Shown piece by piece: positions 22,138-31,528 of a DNA stretch of 39,390 bases. The notes beneath the pieces were generated by a model. The model saw only the letters and a list, made by a program, of their open reading frames with translations. It searched no databases and was not told where the DNA came from. This DNA comes from Burkholderiaceae bacterium (GTDB lineage: Bacteria > Pseudomonadota > Gammaproteobacteria > Burkholderiales > Burkholderiaceae_C). Location: the NCBI GenBank assembly GCA_023954095.1, contig JAMLIQ010000022.1, forward strand, positions 1-39,390, in the 5' to 3' direction. Numbering within the stretch: the stretch's first letter is position 1; every line of letters begins with the position of its first letter. The translations under genes were made by a program, and so were the position numbers.

Positions 22138-25100
22138 TTAAGCGTGGGACGTTGCGGCTTCGGCCGGTTCGTCCAGCCAGTCCACGCGATTCATCTTGCG
22201 CACCACCACGAACTCGTCACGGTTGGTGCCAATGGTGCCGTAGTAATTGAAGCCATAGCTGTACTGCGCATAGCCGCCAATCATGTGCGTGGGCTTGAGC
22301 ACGATCCGGGTCACCGAGTTGTGGATGCCGCCCCGGGTCCCTGTGATCTCCGAACCGGGCGTGTTGATGATCTTTTCCTGCGCGTGGTACATCAGCACCA
22401 TGCCGTTGTTCACGCGCTGGCTGACCACCACACGCGCCGCGATGGCGCCGTTGGCGTTGAACAACTCGACCCAGTCGTTGTCGACGATGCCTGCACTGCG
22501 GGCGTCGTCCTCGCTCAGCCAGACCACCGGACCGCCCCGGTTCAGCGTGAGCATGTGCAGGTTGTCGCTGTAGGTCGAGTGGATACCCCACTTCTGGTGC
22601 GGCGTGATGAAGTTCAGGGCAATTTCGGTATTGCCATTGGACATCTTGCCTTGCACTTCATGCAGCGTCTTGAGGTTCACCGGAGGCCGGTAGCTGCAGA
22701 AACCTTCGCCAAAGTCACGCATCCAGGGGTGGTCCTGGTAGAACTGCTGACGGCCCGTCAGGGTGCGCCATGGAATCAGCTCGTGCACGTTGGTATAGCC
22801 GGCGTTGTAGCTGACCTTCTCGCTCTCCAGACCCGACCAGGTGGGCGAGCTGATGATTTTGCGCGGCTGCGCCTGGATGTCGCGGAAGCGGATTTTCTCG
22901 TCCTCGCGGTGCAGCGCCAGGTGGACATGGTCGCGCCCCGTCTGCTTGCCCAGAGCGTCCCAGGCCTTGCAGGCCACATGGCCGTTGGTTTCGGGCGCCA
23001 GCATCATCACCACTTCGGTCGCATCAATGTCGGTCACGATACGCGGCATGCCCAGCGTGACGCCTTCATCGCGCACCCGGCCATTGAGATCGCCCAGTTG
23101 CCCCACTTCGGTCTGCGTGTTCCAGGAAATCCCCTTGCCGCCGTTGCCAACCTTGTCCATCAGCGGGCCCAGGGCCGTAAAGCGCTTGAACAGGTTCGGA
23201 TAGTCGCGCTCGACTACCGTGATCTGCGGCGCCGTCTTGCCCGGAATGAAGGCCACTTCGCCCTTTTTCCAGTCGCGCACACCATAGGGCTGCGCCATTT
23301 CGGCAGGCGTGTCGTGCATGATGGGCGTGAGCACCACGTCCTTCTCGACGCCCAGATGGCCCACGCTGACCTCACTCACAGCCTTGGCAAAACCCTTGTA
23401 GATCTCCCAGTCGCTGCGGGCCTGCCAGGCGGGCTCGACCGCCGTGGAAAGCGGGTGGATGAAGGGGTGCATGTCGCTGGTATTGAGATCGTTCTTCTCA
23501 TACCAGGTCGCCGTGGGCAGCACGATGTCTGAGTAAAGGCAGGTCGTGCTCATGCGGAAGTCCAGCGTGACCAGCAGATCCAGCTTGCCTTCCGGCGCCT
23601 GCGCATGCCAGCGCACTTCCTCGGGCTTGGCATCGGCCGAACCCAGGTCCTTGCCTTGCACGCCGTTGGTGGTGCCCAGCAGGTGCTTGAGGAAGTATTC
23701 GTGGCCCTTGCCCGACGAACCCAGAATGTTCGAGCGCCAGACAAACATGTTGCGCGGCCAGTTGGCGGGATTGTCCGGGTCCTCGCAGCTCATTTTGAGC
23801 GTGCCGTCCTGGAGGGACTTGGACACGTAGTCCTTGGCGTCCATGCCGCGCGCCTGCGCATCCTTGAAGACCTGCAATGAACTGGTTTGCAGCGCCGGTG
23901 CCGATGGCAGCCATCCCATGCGCTCGGCGCGCACGTTGTAGTCGATCATGGACCCGCTGTAGGCAGTCTTGTCCGCCAGGGGCGAAAGAACCTCTTCCAT
24001 GCCCAGCTTTTCGTAGCGCCACTGGTCTGTGTGCGCATAGAAGAAGCTCGTGCTGTTCATCTGGCGCGAAGGGCGAATCCAGTCCAGTGCAAAGGCCAGC
24101 GCCGTCCAGCCCGTTTGCGGACGCAGTTTCTCCTGGCCCACATAATGCGCCCAGCCGCCGCCACTTTGACCGATACAGCCGCACATCATCAGCATGTTGA
24201 TGATGCCGCGGTAGTTCATGTCGCAGTGGTACCAGTGGTTCATGGCCGCACCGATGATGACCATGCTCTTGCCGTGGGTCTTGTCGGCGTTGTCGGCAAA
24301 CTGGCGCGCGATGGTGATGACCTGGTCACGCGGCACACCAGTGATTTTTTCCTGCCAGGCAGGCGTGTAAGGCGCATCTGCATCGTAGCCGCCATCCAGG
24401 GCTTCACCCTGCAGGCCGCGGTTCACGCCGTAGTTGGCCACCTGCAAGTCGAACACGGTGGCGACCATGACCTCACCCGAAATGCCGTCTCCGTCGAGCG
24501 CCAGACGCGAGACCGGCACGCGGCGCAGCATGATGTCCCCGCCGAGCTGTTCGTTGGCGGTGAAATTGGGCGTGGCCATACCACCAAAATACGGGAACGC
24601 CACATCGGCGATGTCGTGTTCCTGCGCGCCGTCTTCGATGACCGACAACTTGAGCGGTGTCTCGTTGGCAGTGCGGGCGTCCTTGCTCTCCAGGTTCCAC
24701 TGGCCCAGGTCGGGACGGTCGCTGTCACCCCAGCGGAAGCCGATCGATCCAGTGGGCAAGGCCACCTTGCCGTCCAGCCCATAGGCCACCGTCTTCCAGT
24801 CGGGATTGTTGGTCTGGCCCAGTTGGTCCGGGAAATCGCTGGCGCGCACATAGCGACCAGGCACCATGACCTTGCGGCCGTCGGGCAGGGTTTTTTCGTT
24901 CAGCACCACCAGCAGGGGCAGGTCGGTGTACCGACGGGCATAGTCGTCGAAGTACGCCGAGCGCTTGTTGAAGTAGAACTCCTTGAGGATCACGTGGCCC
25001 ATGGCCATGGCCACGGCCGCGTCCGTGCCCTGTTTGGGATGCATCCACAGGTCAGCCAGCTTGGCCACTTCGGAGTAATCGGGTGTCACCGCCACCGTCT

Positions 25101-25929
25101 TGGCGCCCTTGTAGCGCACCTCGGTAAAGAAGTGGGCATCGGGTGTACGCGTCTGCGGCACGTTCGAGCCCCAGGCCATGATGAAGGTGGAGTTGTACCA
25201 GTCAGCCGATTCTGGTACGTCGGTCTGCTCGCCCCACACCTGCGGACTCGACGGCGGCAGGTCGCAATACCAGTCGTAGAAGCTCATGCACACGCCGCCG
25301 ATCAGGCTCAGATAGCGGCTGCCTGCGGCGTAGCTGATCATGGACATGGCAGGAATCGGCGAGAAGCCGATGATGCGGTCCGGGCCATGCTTCTTGATGG
25401 TGTAGACGTTGGCCGCCGCAATCATCTGGTTGACCTCGTCCCAGGTGCTGCGCACGAAGCCGCCCAAGCCCCGCTGCTTCTGCCATTCACGACGCGCTGC
25501 CTCGTTTTCAACGATGCTGGTCCAAGCCTCCACCGGGCCCTTGGCCACCGCCAGTGCAGCACGCCAGTGTTTCAGCAACCGGCCCCGCACCATGGGGTAC
25601 TTGACGCGGTTAGCGCTGTACAGGTACCAGCTGTAGCTGGCACCACGGGCACAACCCCGCGGCTCGTGGTTGGGCAGGTCGGGGCGCGTGCGGGGATAGT
25701 CGGTCTGCTGTGTTTCCCAGGTGACGATGCCGCCCTTGACATAGATCTTCCAGGAACAGGAGCCCGTGCAGTTCACGCCGTGCGTGGAGCGCACGATCTT
25801 GTCGTGCGCCCAGCGGTCACGGTAAGCATCTTCCCAGGTACGGTCTTCACCGTTGGCCTGGCCATGGCCGTCGGCAAACGACTCCTTGGGCTGTGAAAAA
25901 TACGTCAGGCGGTCAAGAAAATGACTCAT
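22138..25929 (-). CDS. narG: Respiratory nitrate reductase, alpha (catalytic) subunit
   Basis: A 1263-residue Mo-bisMGD enzyme reducing nitrate to nitrite on the cytoplasmic side of the membrane. The FS0 cluster ligands are H50, C54, C58 and C93 (STHGVNCTGSCSW ... RGCARG), with the His that marks the NarG type. The Mo-ligand Asp lies in the SFYDWYCDLPPSSPQVWGEQ segment. The ATG at 25929 (MSHFLDRL) has a GGAG site and matches the family start; an in-frame ATG 33 bp upstream lacks support. No Tat signal beyond the vestigial N-terminus. It is 36 bp after narK2 and 24 bp before narH. Confidence 0.98.
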   Translation of the reverse strand: MSHFLDRLTYFSQPKESFADGHGQANGEDRTWEDAYRDRWAHDKIVRSTHGVNCTGSCSWKIYVKGGIVTWETQQTDYPRTRPDLPNHEPRGCARGASYSWYLYSANRVKYPMVRGRLLKHWRAALAVAKGPVEAWTSIVENEAARREWQKQRGLGGFVRSTWDEVNQMIAAANVYTIKKHGPDRIIGFSPIPAMSMISYAAGSRYLSLIGGVCMSFYDWYCDLPPSSPQVWGEQTDVPESADWYNSTFIMAWGSNVPQTRTPDAHFFTEVRYKGAKTVAVTPDYSEVAKLADLWMHPKQGTDAAVAMAMGHVILKEFYFNKRSAYFDDYARRYTDLPLLVVLNEKTLPDGRKVMVPGRYVRASDFPDQLGQTNNPDWKTVAYGLDGKVALPTGSIGFRWGDSDRPDLGQWNLESKDARTANETPLKLSVIEDGAQEHDIADVAFPYFGGMATPNFTANEQLGGDIMLRRVPVSRLALDGDGISGEVMVATVFDLQVANYGVNRGLQGEALDGGYDADAPYTPAWQEKITGVPRDQVITIARQFADNADKTHGKSMVIIGAAMNHWYHCDMNYRGIINMLMMCGCIGQSGGGWAHYVGQEKLRPQTGWTALAFALDWIRPSRQMNSTSFFYAHTDQWRYEKLGMEEVLSPLADKTAYSGSMIDYNVRAERMGWLPSAPALQTSSLQVFKDAQARGMDAKDYVSKSLQDGTLKMSCEDPDNPANWPRNMFVWRSNILGSSGKGHEYFLKHLLGTTNGVQGKDLGSADAKPEEVRWHAQAPEGKLDLLVTLDFRMSTTCLYSDIVLPTATWYEKNDLNTSDMHPFIHPLSTAVEPAWQARSDWEIYKGFAKAVSEVSVGHLGVEKDVVLTPIMHDTPAEMAQPYGVRDWKKGEVAFIPGKTAPQITVVERDYPNLFKRFTALGPLMDKVGNGGKGISWNTQTEVGQLGDLNGRVRDEGVTLGMPRIVTDIDATEVVMMLAPETNGHVACKAWDALGKQTGRDHVHLALHREDEKIRFRDIQAQPRKIISSPTWSGLESEKVSYNAGYTNVHELIPWRTLTGRQQFYQDHPWMRDFGEGFCSYRPPVNLKTLHEVQGKMSNGNTEIALNFITPHQKWGIHSTYSDNLHMLTLNRGGPVVWLSEDDARSAGIVDNDWVELFNANGAIAARVVVSQRVNNGMVLMYHAQEKIINTPGSEITGTRGGIHNSVTRIVLKPTHMIGGYAQYSYGFNYYGTIGTNRDEFVVVRKMNRVDWLDEPAEAATSHA

Positions 25930-25965
25930 CGGGGGCTCCTGTATCTCAAGTCTCGTTATCAAAAA

Positions 25966-27378
25966 TCAGCAAGGCATCTCGGCATGCTTGCGTGCGTAAT
26001 ACCACCAAGTCACGATGATGCACACTGCATAAAAAACGGCAAAGGTCCATAGTGCCAGTTCTGGCCCGCCCGTCAAGGCAATGGAACTGCCATAGCTCTT
26101 GGGAATAAAGAAACCGCCATACGCCGCAAAGGCGGCCGTAAAGCCCAGTGTGGCAGCGCCCAGGGTATTGCCTTCCTTGGTGGCATTGGCTACCGCCTGC
26201 GCATCATTGGTGTTCACGCCACGCATGGCTTCCGTCAGGAAGATCACGGGGATCATGCGGAATGTCGAGCCGTTGCCGATGCCGGTGGTCAGGAACAGGA
26301 ACAGGAAGCAGACAAAGAAGCCGCCAAAATTCCCGCCCACGCCGCCCTGGGGCAGGAAGACGATCACACCGACCACGGCCAGCGCCATCACAACGAAATT
26401 CCACAGGGTCACGGTGGCCCCGCCAAACTTGTCGGCCAGCCAGCCGCCGAAGGGACGCACGACAGCCCCCACCAAAGGTCCCAGCCAGGCATAGGCCAGG
26501 GGATTGATGCCCGGGAACTGGCTCTTGATCAGCAGAGGAAAACCGGCTGCATAGCCAATGAACGAACCGAAGGTGCCCAGGTACAGAAGACACATCAGCC
26601 AGTTGTGCTTGCGGCGGAAAATGGCGGCCTGGGTCGCAAAAGAGGCCTTGGCATCGGCGATGTCATTCATGCCGAACCAGGCGGCCAGGGACGCCAGTGC
26701 AATCCATGGCACCCAGATGAAGGCCGCATTCTGGGTCCACACCTGGATGGTGTTGCCGTTCTTCACAATGGTCTGAGCTTCGCCGCCAAAGATACCGAAG
26801 ATACCGGCAGTGACCACCAGCGGGCTCAGGAACTGCACCACCGACACACCCAGGTTACCCAGGCCGGCATTCACGCCCAGCGCCGAACCCTTGCGCTCCT
26901 TGGGGAAGAAGAAGCTGATGTTGGCCATGCTGGAACTGAAATTGCCCCCGCCCAGACCGCACAGCAGCGCCAGGACCAGCATGGTGGGATAGCTGGTGGT
27001 GTTGTCCTGCACCGCGTACCCGATTCCGATGGCGGGGATCAGCAGCGTGGCGGTCGAGATCGCCGTCCACCGGCGCCCACCGAACACAGGCACCATGAAG
27101 GAGTAGAAAATGCGCAAGGTGGCGCCGCTGAGCGCAGGCGCCGCAGCCAGCCAGAACAGCTGATTCGTCGAGTACTTGAAACCCAGGCCGGGCAGACTCA
27201 CGGCCACCACGCTCCAGACCTGCCAGATGGCGAAGGCCAGGAACAGCGCGGGCACCGAGATCCACAGATTGAGCTTGGCGACCGCCTCGCCCTCGCGTTC
27301 CCAGAAGCTCTTGTCTTCCGGGGTCCATAAATGCAGCGTGCCTCCGGGGCGCGCCTTGGTGGGATGGGAAGCAGACAT
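25966..27378 (-). CDS. narK2: Nitrate/nitrite transporter, NarK2 type
   Basis: A 470-residue major-facilitator protein with 12 predicted membrane helices after a hydrophilic N-terminus (MSASHPTKARPGG). Conserved nitrate-signature segments are present: GLGGGNFSSSMANISFFFPK in the first half and TTGIGNGSTFRMIP in the second. NarK2-type proteins are thought to exchange nitrate for nitrite, matching respiratory nitrate use in the cytoplasm. The ATG at 27378 has an AAGGA site; the longer frame upstream overlaps narK1. It is 22 bp after narK1 and 36 bp before narG. Confidence 0.94.
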   Translation of the reverse strand: MSASHPTKARPGGTLHLWTPEDKSFWEREGEAVAKLNLWISVPALFLAFAIWQVWSVVAVSLPGLGFKYSTNQLFWLAAAPALSGATLRIFYSFMVPVFGGRRWTAISTATLLIPAIGIGYAVQDNTTSYPTMLVLALLCGLGGGNFSSSMANISFFFPKERKGSALGVNAGLGNLGVSVVQFLSPLVVTAGIFGIFGGEAQTIVKNGNTIQVWTQNAAFIWVPWIALASLAAWFGMNDIADAKASFATQAAIFRRKHNWLMCLLYLGTFGSFIGYAAGFPLLIKSQFPGINPLAYAWLGPLVGAVVRPFGGWLADKFGGATVTLWNFVVMALAVVGVIVFLPQGGVGGNFGGFFVCFLFLFLTTGIGNGSTFRMIPVIFLTEAMRGVNTNDAQAVANATKEGNTLGAATLGFTAAFAAYGGFFIPKSYGSSIALTGGPELALWTFAVFYAVCIIVTWWYYARKHAEMPC

Positions 27379-27400
27379 GAAGTTGTCCTTTGGTTGAAGA

Positions 27401-28693
27401 TCAGGGCGCCGTGCGCGCCTGGGACGATGGGGCATTGCCCAGCAGGTTGGTGCGGCGCACCTCGGTGAAATACATCCAGATCAGCGACACCCAGACCACG
27501 CCATACATCAGCATGAAGGCGCTCGAACGCACGCCGGTGAGGTCCATCAAGGCGCCAAAGGCGATGGGGAGCACGAAGCCGCCCAAGCCGCCGGCCAGAC
27601 CCACGATGCCGCTGATGGCCCCGATGTTGGCCGGATAGTCATCGCTGATGTACTTGAACACGCTGGCCTTGCCGAAAGCCCAGGCGATGCCCAGCACAAA
27701 CATCAGCGCCGTGAACGCATACACATTCAGACCGAGGTGGAAAGTCTTGGCGCCGTTGACCGTGAGAATGGTGAAGTCGGTTTGCGGATAGCTCAGCAGG
27801 AACAGGCAGATCCAACTCACCCACATCACCCACCAGGTCACGCTGTGGGCGCCATATTTGTCGGACAGAATACCGCCAATGGCGCGCAGCACGCCCCCAG
27901 GCAGTGAGAAGCAGGCCGCCAGCAGCGCTGCAACGCGGATGTCCAGGCCGTATTCACCCACGTAGTACTGCACCATCCACAGCGACAGGGCCACATAGCC
28001 GCCGAACACAATGCTGTAGTACTGGCAGTACTTGAGCACCTTGGGGTCCTTGAGGGACTTGAGCTGGTCGGTGAACTTGACACTGCTGGGCACCAGATGG
28101 GCTGGGTCGCTGTAGCTGAACATCCAGAACAACACCAGCGTCCCCAGCATGATGGCGGCGTAGACCTGCGGCACCATGGTCCAGCCAAAGGCCACCAGCA
28201 GCACCGGGGCCACGAATTTGTTTACTGCGGCCCCCGAGTTGCCCGCGCCGTACACGCCCATGGCCGTGCCCTGACGGTTCTTGGGAAACCAGCGCGCCAC
28301 ATAGGGCGTGCCCACTGAAAACGATCCCCCGGCCAGACCGACGAACAGGCCGATGGCGAGGAAATGCCAGTACTGGGTGGCATAGCTCATGAGCCAGATG
28401 GCCGGCACGGTGGTGGCCATCACGGCCGCCATGACCACACGGCCGCCAAAGCGGTCCGTCCAGATGCCGAGCGGCACCCGCGACAGCGAGCCGGTGAGCA
28501 CCGGCATGGACATCAGCAAGCCAAACTGGGTGGCGTTGAGGTCCAGCATCTTCTTGATCGGGATGCCGATCACGCCAAACATCATCCAGACCATGAAGCA
28601 GACCGTGAAGGACAAGGTGCTGACGATCAGCACGGACCAGGCCTGGCGGGTTCTTTGCGGACTGTCGCCCGCGGGAAGTGGGGTGTTTGCCAT
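27401..28693 (-). CDS. narK1: Nitrate transporter, NarK1 type
   Basis: A 430-residue major-facilitator protein with about 12 helices. It shows the nitrate-signature segments GLAGGSFSVGTPYVARWFPK and GLAGGLGGFVLPIAFG, and GAGNSGAAVNKFVAP. NarK1-type proteins are proposed nitrate/proton symporters that start nitrate entry before nitrite builds up. I chose the ATG at 28693 with a GAGAGG site; an in-frame ATG ten codons upstream (28723) lacks one. The chosen start and its ribosome binding site lie in a strong inverted repeat (28693-28738). It heads the narK1-K2-GHJI operon, 149 bp after narL, so the nar promoter should lie at 28694-28842. Confidence 0.93.
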   Translation of the reverse strand: MANTPLPAGDSPQRTRQAWSVLIVSTLSFTVCFMVWMMFGVIGIPIKKMLDLNATQFGLLMSMPVLTGSLSRVPLGIWTDRFGGRVVMAAVMATTVPAIWLMSYATQYWHFLAIGLFVGLAGGSFSVGTPYVARWFPKNRQGTAMGVYGAGNSGAAVNKFVAPVLLVAFGWTMVPQVYAAIMLGTLVLFWMFSYSDPAHLVPSSVKFTDQLKSLKDPKVLKYCQYYSIVFGGYVALSLWMVQYYVGEYGLDIRVAALLAACFSLPGGVLRAIGGILSDKYGAHSVTWWVMWVSWICLFLLSYPQTDFTILTVNGAKTFHLGLNVYAFTALMFVLGIAWAFGKASVFKYISDDYPANIGAISGIVGLAGGLGGFVLPIAFGALMDLTGVRSSAFMLMYGVVWVSLIWMYFTEVRRTNLLGNAPSSQARTAP

Positions 28694-28738
28694 TTGCACG
28701 ATACCTCTCAGATGTGAGTGCATGTATCGTCGTGCAAA
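28693..28738 (-). promoter_or_regulatory. Inverted repeat enclosing the narK1 ribosome binding site and start
   Basis: In narK1 mRNA orientation the 5' arm is TTTGCACGACGATAC (28738-28724) and the 3' arm is GTATCGTGCAAA (28704-28693). They pair over 12 bp with a three-base CGA bulge and a 19-nt loop. The A of the ATG is the last stem base and the GAGAGG site is at the loop edge. Such a stem would hinder ribosome access, or the DNA could be an operator. Confidence 0.6.
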
Positions 28739-28794
28739 GCACCGGGTCTGCCTATCCTTCGCCTGGGAGTGTCCGGCAAGGCAAAAGAACTAGA

Positions 28795-28808
28795 GCCCTC
28801 CCCAGGGC
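28795..28808 (-). terminator. Weak hairpin after narL
   Basis: On the minus strand GCCCT-GGGG-AGGGC followed by TCTAGTTCTTTT, starting about 35 bp after the narL stop. The stem is only 5 bp and the T-tract is broken, so it may terminate narXL transcripts only partly and allow read-through into narK1. Confidence 0.3.
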
Positions 28809-28842
28809 CATCATCCGAAAGAACTATGTCCTTTGCGGTCGG

Positions 28843-29541
28843 CTATTCGATGCGTCCCCGGTCCGACGCATAGACCGCCGCCTGGACACGCGACGACAAG
28901 CCCAGTTTGCGCAGAATGTGCTGCACATGGATCTTGACCGTGGTTTCGGCAATGTCCAGCGTGCGGGCAATCTCCTTGTTGCTGGCACCGCGGGCAATTT
29001 CGCGCAGCACCTCTTCCTCGCGCGGGGACAGCGGCGCGGCCCCATCGGGCACCGCAGGCGCTGCCGCGGGCGGCTCGGCAGGGGGCGGGGGCGGCGGCGC
29101 CAGCACAGGCGCACCCTGGGATTGGAAGGCGGCCACCAGCTTACCCATCAATTCCGGGCTGACCACGGGTTCTCCACGGGCCGCACGCTCGATGGCCTGT
29201 GCCAGCAGATCACCGTCGATGGTCTTGAGCAGGTAGCCCTGCGCGCCATTGCGCAGCGCCATGGCGAGGTCCTGCTCGTCCTCGCTCACGGTCAGCATCA
29301 GCACGCGCGTTCGGGGCGCAAGCTTGCGCAGATCCTGCACGGCATCGATACCGGCCACCCCCGGAAGGTGGTTGTCCAGCAGGATGATGTCGGGCTGCAG
29401 CGCTGGCGCCAGCCGCAAGGCTTGCGCCGCATCGCCCGCCTCGCCCACCACCTGCAGGCCGGGGTGCTGCTCCAGCAGCGCGATCAGTCCGCGGCGAAAC
29501 AGGGTGTGGTCGTCCACCACCAGTATGGAGATATTCGGCAT
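28843..29541 (-). CDS. narL: Nitrate/nitrite response regulator
   Basis: A 232-residue NarL/FixJ-type regulator: receiver domain (1-125; D10-D11, phospho-acceptor D56, K106), a Pro/Ala-rich linker (about 141-170, with six consecutive prolines), and a LuxR-type helix-turn-helix (171-232, [21 protein letters not shown]). Phosphorylated by NarX, it would bind the nar promoter. The start lies 1 bp after the narX stop, so they form one operon. The linker is long and proline-rich for this family. No clear NarL heptamer pair was found upstream of narK1. Confidence 0.93.
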   Translation of the reverse strand: MPNISILVVDDHTLFRRGLIALLEQHPGLQVVGEAGDAAQALRLAPALQPDIILLDNHLPGVAGIDAVQDLRKLAPRTRVLMLTVSEDEQDLAMALRNGAQGYLLKTIDGDLLAQAIERAARGEPVVSPELMGKLVAAFQSQGAPVLAPPPPPPAEPPAAAPAVPDGAAPLSPREEEVLREIARGASNKEIARTLDIAETTVKIHVQHILRKLGLSSRVQAAVYASDRGRIE

Positions 29542-29542
29542 G

Positions 29543-31465
29543 TCAGTTCGGGGACTCCGTCGTGGTCAAGGCGGCGGCAGGAGCAGCCATGGGGCGGGCA
29601 ATGCCCGGCATTTCGGGCAAGTCAATGGCCACAGTGGTCCCGCCCCCAGGGGTGGACTGCACCTGGACATGGGCGCCAATGCCCTGCGCCCGCTCACGCA
29701 TGATGCCCAGGCCGACATGCAGCGAGTCGGGCGAATGCTCTCCTGGGACAAATCCACACCCGTTGTCCTGCACTTCGAAACGCCAGCGAGGGTGCCTGAT
29801 GACACGCAGTTCGACCCGGCTGGCGCCGGAATGCTTGCGCACATTGGACAACGCCTCCTGCACCATGTGCAGCACCTGGATCTGCACGTCCGGCGCCAGC
29901 GGCAAGCCATGGCCCGACATGCTCAGCGCCGTGGAGACACCCGTCTGGTGCTCGAACTTGGACAGCGTCGAGCGCAGTGCCATTTCGATGTCCTCCTCGC
30001 TTGTGCGCGTGCGAAAGTGCACCAGCAGTTCACGCACATCGGAATAGCACTCCCGCACACCCACGTCCAGTTCGGCCATGCTGCGGTCGCGTGCCTGGAT
30101 GTTGCCCTTGGCCACCGCGTCGCGCAGCAACTGCGTCTGAATCTTGAGAAAAGCCAGCGACTGGGCAATCGAGTCGTGCAATTCACGCGCCAGCAGGCTG
30201 CGCTCCTCAGCCACGGCCGCTTCGCGCTCCAGCGCCGCTGCACGCAGGCCTTCCATCGAGCTGGCGAGGTGGCGCACCATGGCTTCCACCAGTTCACGCA
30301 TCTCGGCTGTCAATTCCACCTCGGAGCGGAAGAACAGGTTGATTTCTCCCAACAGACGCTGCTGCAGCACCACCGGAACGGCCACCATGGTCTGGTAGCC
30401 CGCTTCGTGGCAATGCGGCAGCACCATGGACTGGTCCACCGTGATCGGAATCACCCGGGTGAGTGCCCGCTCGGCCGTCGGCCCGCACAGGCAGCTACCG
30501 GCGTGCAGGCAGTGCTCCTGTTCCACCATGGCTTCGGGCATGCCGTCGGCGGCCAGAATCACATACCGCTCGTTGCCCTCGTCCGACCAGCGCATCACCG
30601 CCGCATCGGCCCCCGCCACCCGGCGTACCTGCTGCACAAAACCGTTGGACAGTACCGCCAGGGTGCCCGCCTCGGACGCCTGGGCACTCACTTCGTACAG
30701 CGCAGCCAGGCGCTGGTTCTTGATCTCGACACTGGCCGTCTTCTCGCGCACCTTGCTCTCCAGGTCGTCATGGGACGTCTGCAAGGCATGGGCCATCAGG
30801 TTGAACCCGGCGGCCAGCTGGCCGAATTCGTCTTCGGTATCCACCGGCAGGCGGGTGCCCAGCTCACCCTGGCGCACCCGGCCCAGCGCCTGCTGCAGAC
30901 GCGCCACCGGCATGAGCACCACCAGAAAGCTGACCGCCATGAAGGCGACAGCGGCAAAAATGGCCAGCCCCATCATGAAAAGCTGGAATACGTGCAGCGC
31001 CGCCGTCCAGCGGGCAATCTGCACCTCGATCGCCTCGACAAACCGGTCCATGCGCGCCACGATCTCATCGGCATGGGCCACAGCCGCGGGCGCAGACGGG
31101 CGCTGCGCACCGACCCATTGCGCGCGCGTGAGCTGCCAGTCGTCGCGAATCTCGGCAAAATGCGCCCGCGCATCGTCGCTCCAGGGCACGAACAGCGGAC
31201 GCGACGAATCACCGGTGCGCAGCAGTTCCAGGCTGGCGTCAAAGCGCTGTGCCAGCACCCGCAGCTCTGCGGGCGCGTCGGTCTGGATCGCCAGCGCCAT
31301 GCGCACGGTCAGCATGCGCAGGCGCCCTGCCTCGTTCACCGCGGCGGCGCCGCCTTCGAGCTTCCAGGTGATCCACAGCGTCAAGCCGATCGATGTCAGC
31401 GCCAGCAGCAGAAAACCGCACCCAGTGGCCAGCAGCTTGGTGGTGAGGGTCGTTTTCGCGCGCAT
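29543..31465 (-). CDS. narX: Nitrate/nitrite sensor histidine kinase
   Basis: A 640-residue inner-membrane sensor. Order: TM1 (about 10-34), periplasmic nitrate-binding helical domain with the P-box (V43-N-E-A-G-R-L-R-M-L), TM2 (about 160-187), HAMP (about 187-240), a GAF-like central module with a cysteine cluster C319, C325, C327, then the HisKA_3 phosphorylation site H430 (LLARELHDSIAQSL) and an ATPase domain (NGCGFVPG; GLGIMRERAQGIGA). It senses nitrate in the periplasm and phosphorylates NarL. The frame is open upstream as far as 33241, but ATG 31465 gives the standard N-terminus. It lies 1 bp before narL. Confidence 0.94.
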   Translation of the reverse strand: MRAKTTLTTKLLATGCGFLLLALTSIGLTLWITWKLEGGAAAVNEAGRLRMLTVRMALAIQTDAPAELRVLAQRFDASLELLRTGDSSRPLFVPWSDDARAHFAEIRDDWQLTRAQWVGAQRPSAPAAVAHADEIVARMDRFVEAIEVQIARWTAALHVFQLFMMGLAIFAAVAFMAVSFLVVLMPVARLQQALGRVRQGELGTRLPVDTEDEFGQLAAGFNLMAHALQTSHDDLESKVREKTASVEIKNQRLAALYEVSAQASEAGTLAVLSNGFVQQVRRVAGADAAVMRWSDEGNERYVILAADGMPEAMVEQEHCLHAGSCLCGPTAERALTRVIPITVDQSMVLPHCHEAGYQTMVAVPVVLQQRLLGEINLFFRSEVELTAEMRELVEAMVRHLASSMEGLRAAALEREAAVAEERSLLARELHDSIAQSLAFLKIQTQLLRDAVAKGNIQARDRSMAELDVGVRECYSDVRELLVHFRTRTSEEDIEMALRSTLSKFEHQTGVSTALSMSGHGLPLAPDVQIQVLHMVQEALSNVRKHSGASRVELRVIRHPRWRFEVQDNGCGFVPGEHSPDSLHVGLGIMRERAQGIGAHVQVQSTPGGGTTVAIDLPEMPGIARPMAAPAAALTTTESPN

Positions 31466-31528
31466 GGGCGCAGTGTAAGAGATAGGGTTATGCGCTGCTG
31501 GGGTGCGGTGCGCGTAGCATGCGCAGCC

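Noticed and set aside
19930-23532. A 1200-codon open frame on the plus strand opposite narJ, narH and narG
   Set aside because: It is antisense to three certain genes, its translation is rich in His, Gly, Arg and Val with no recognisable domain, and GC-rich codon use commonly leaves the opposite strand open.
25930-25965. Possible FNR half-site TTGATAA between narK2 and narG
   Set aside because: Only one half matches and the position is inside an operon.
28694-28842. FNR box and NarL heptamers in the nar promoter region
   Set aside because: No TTGAT-N4-ATCAA-like site and no convincing heptamer pair could be found by eye, although control by such factors is expected.
29249-31528. Long plus-strand open frame ahead of the ChaN-family gene, opposite narX and narL
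   Set aside because: It is antisense to narX/narL and only the part from 31529 has a lipoprotein signal and family similarity.
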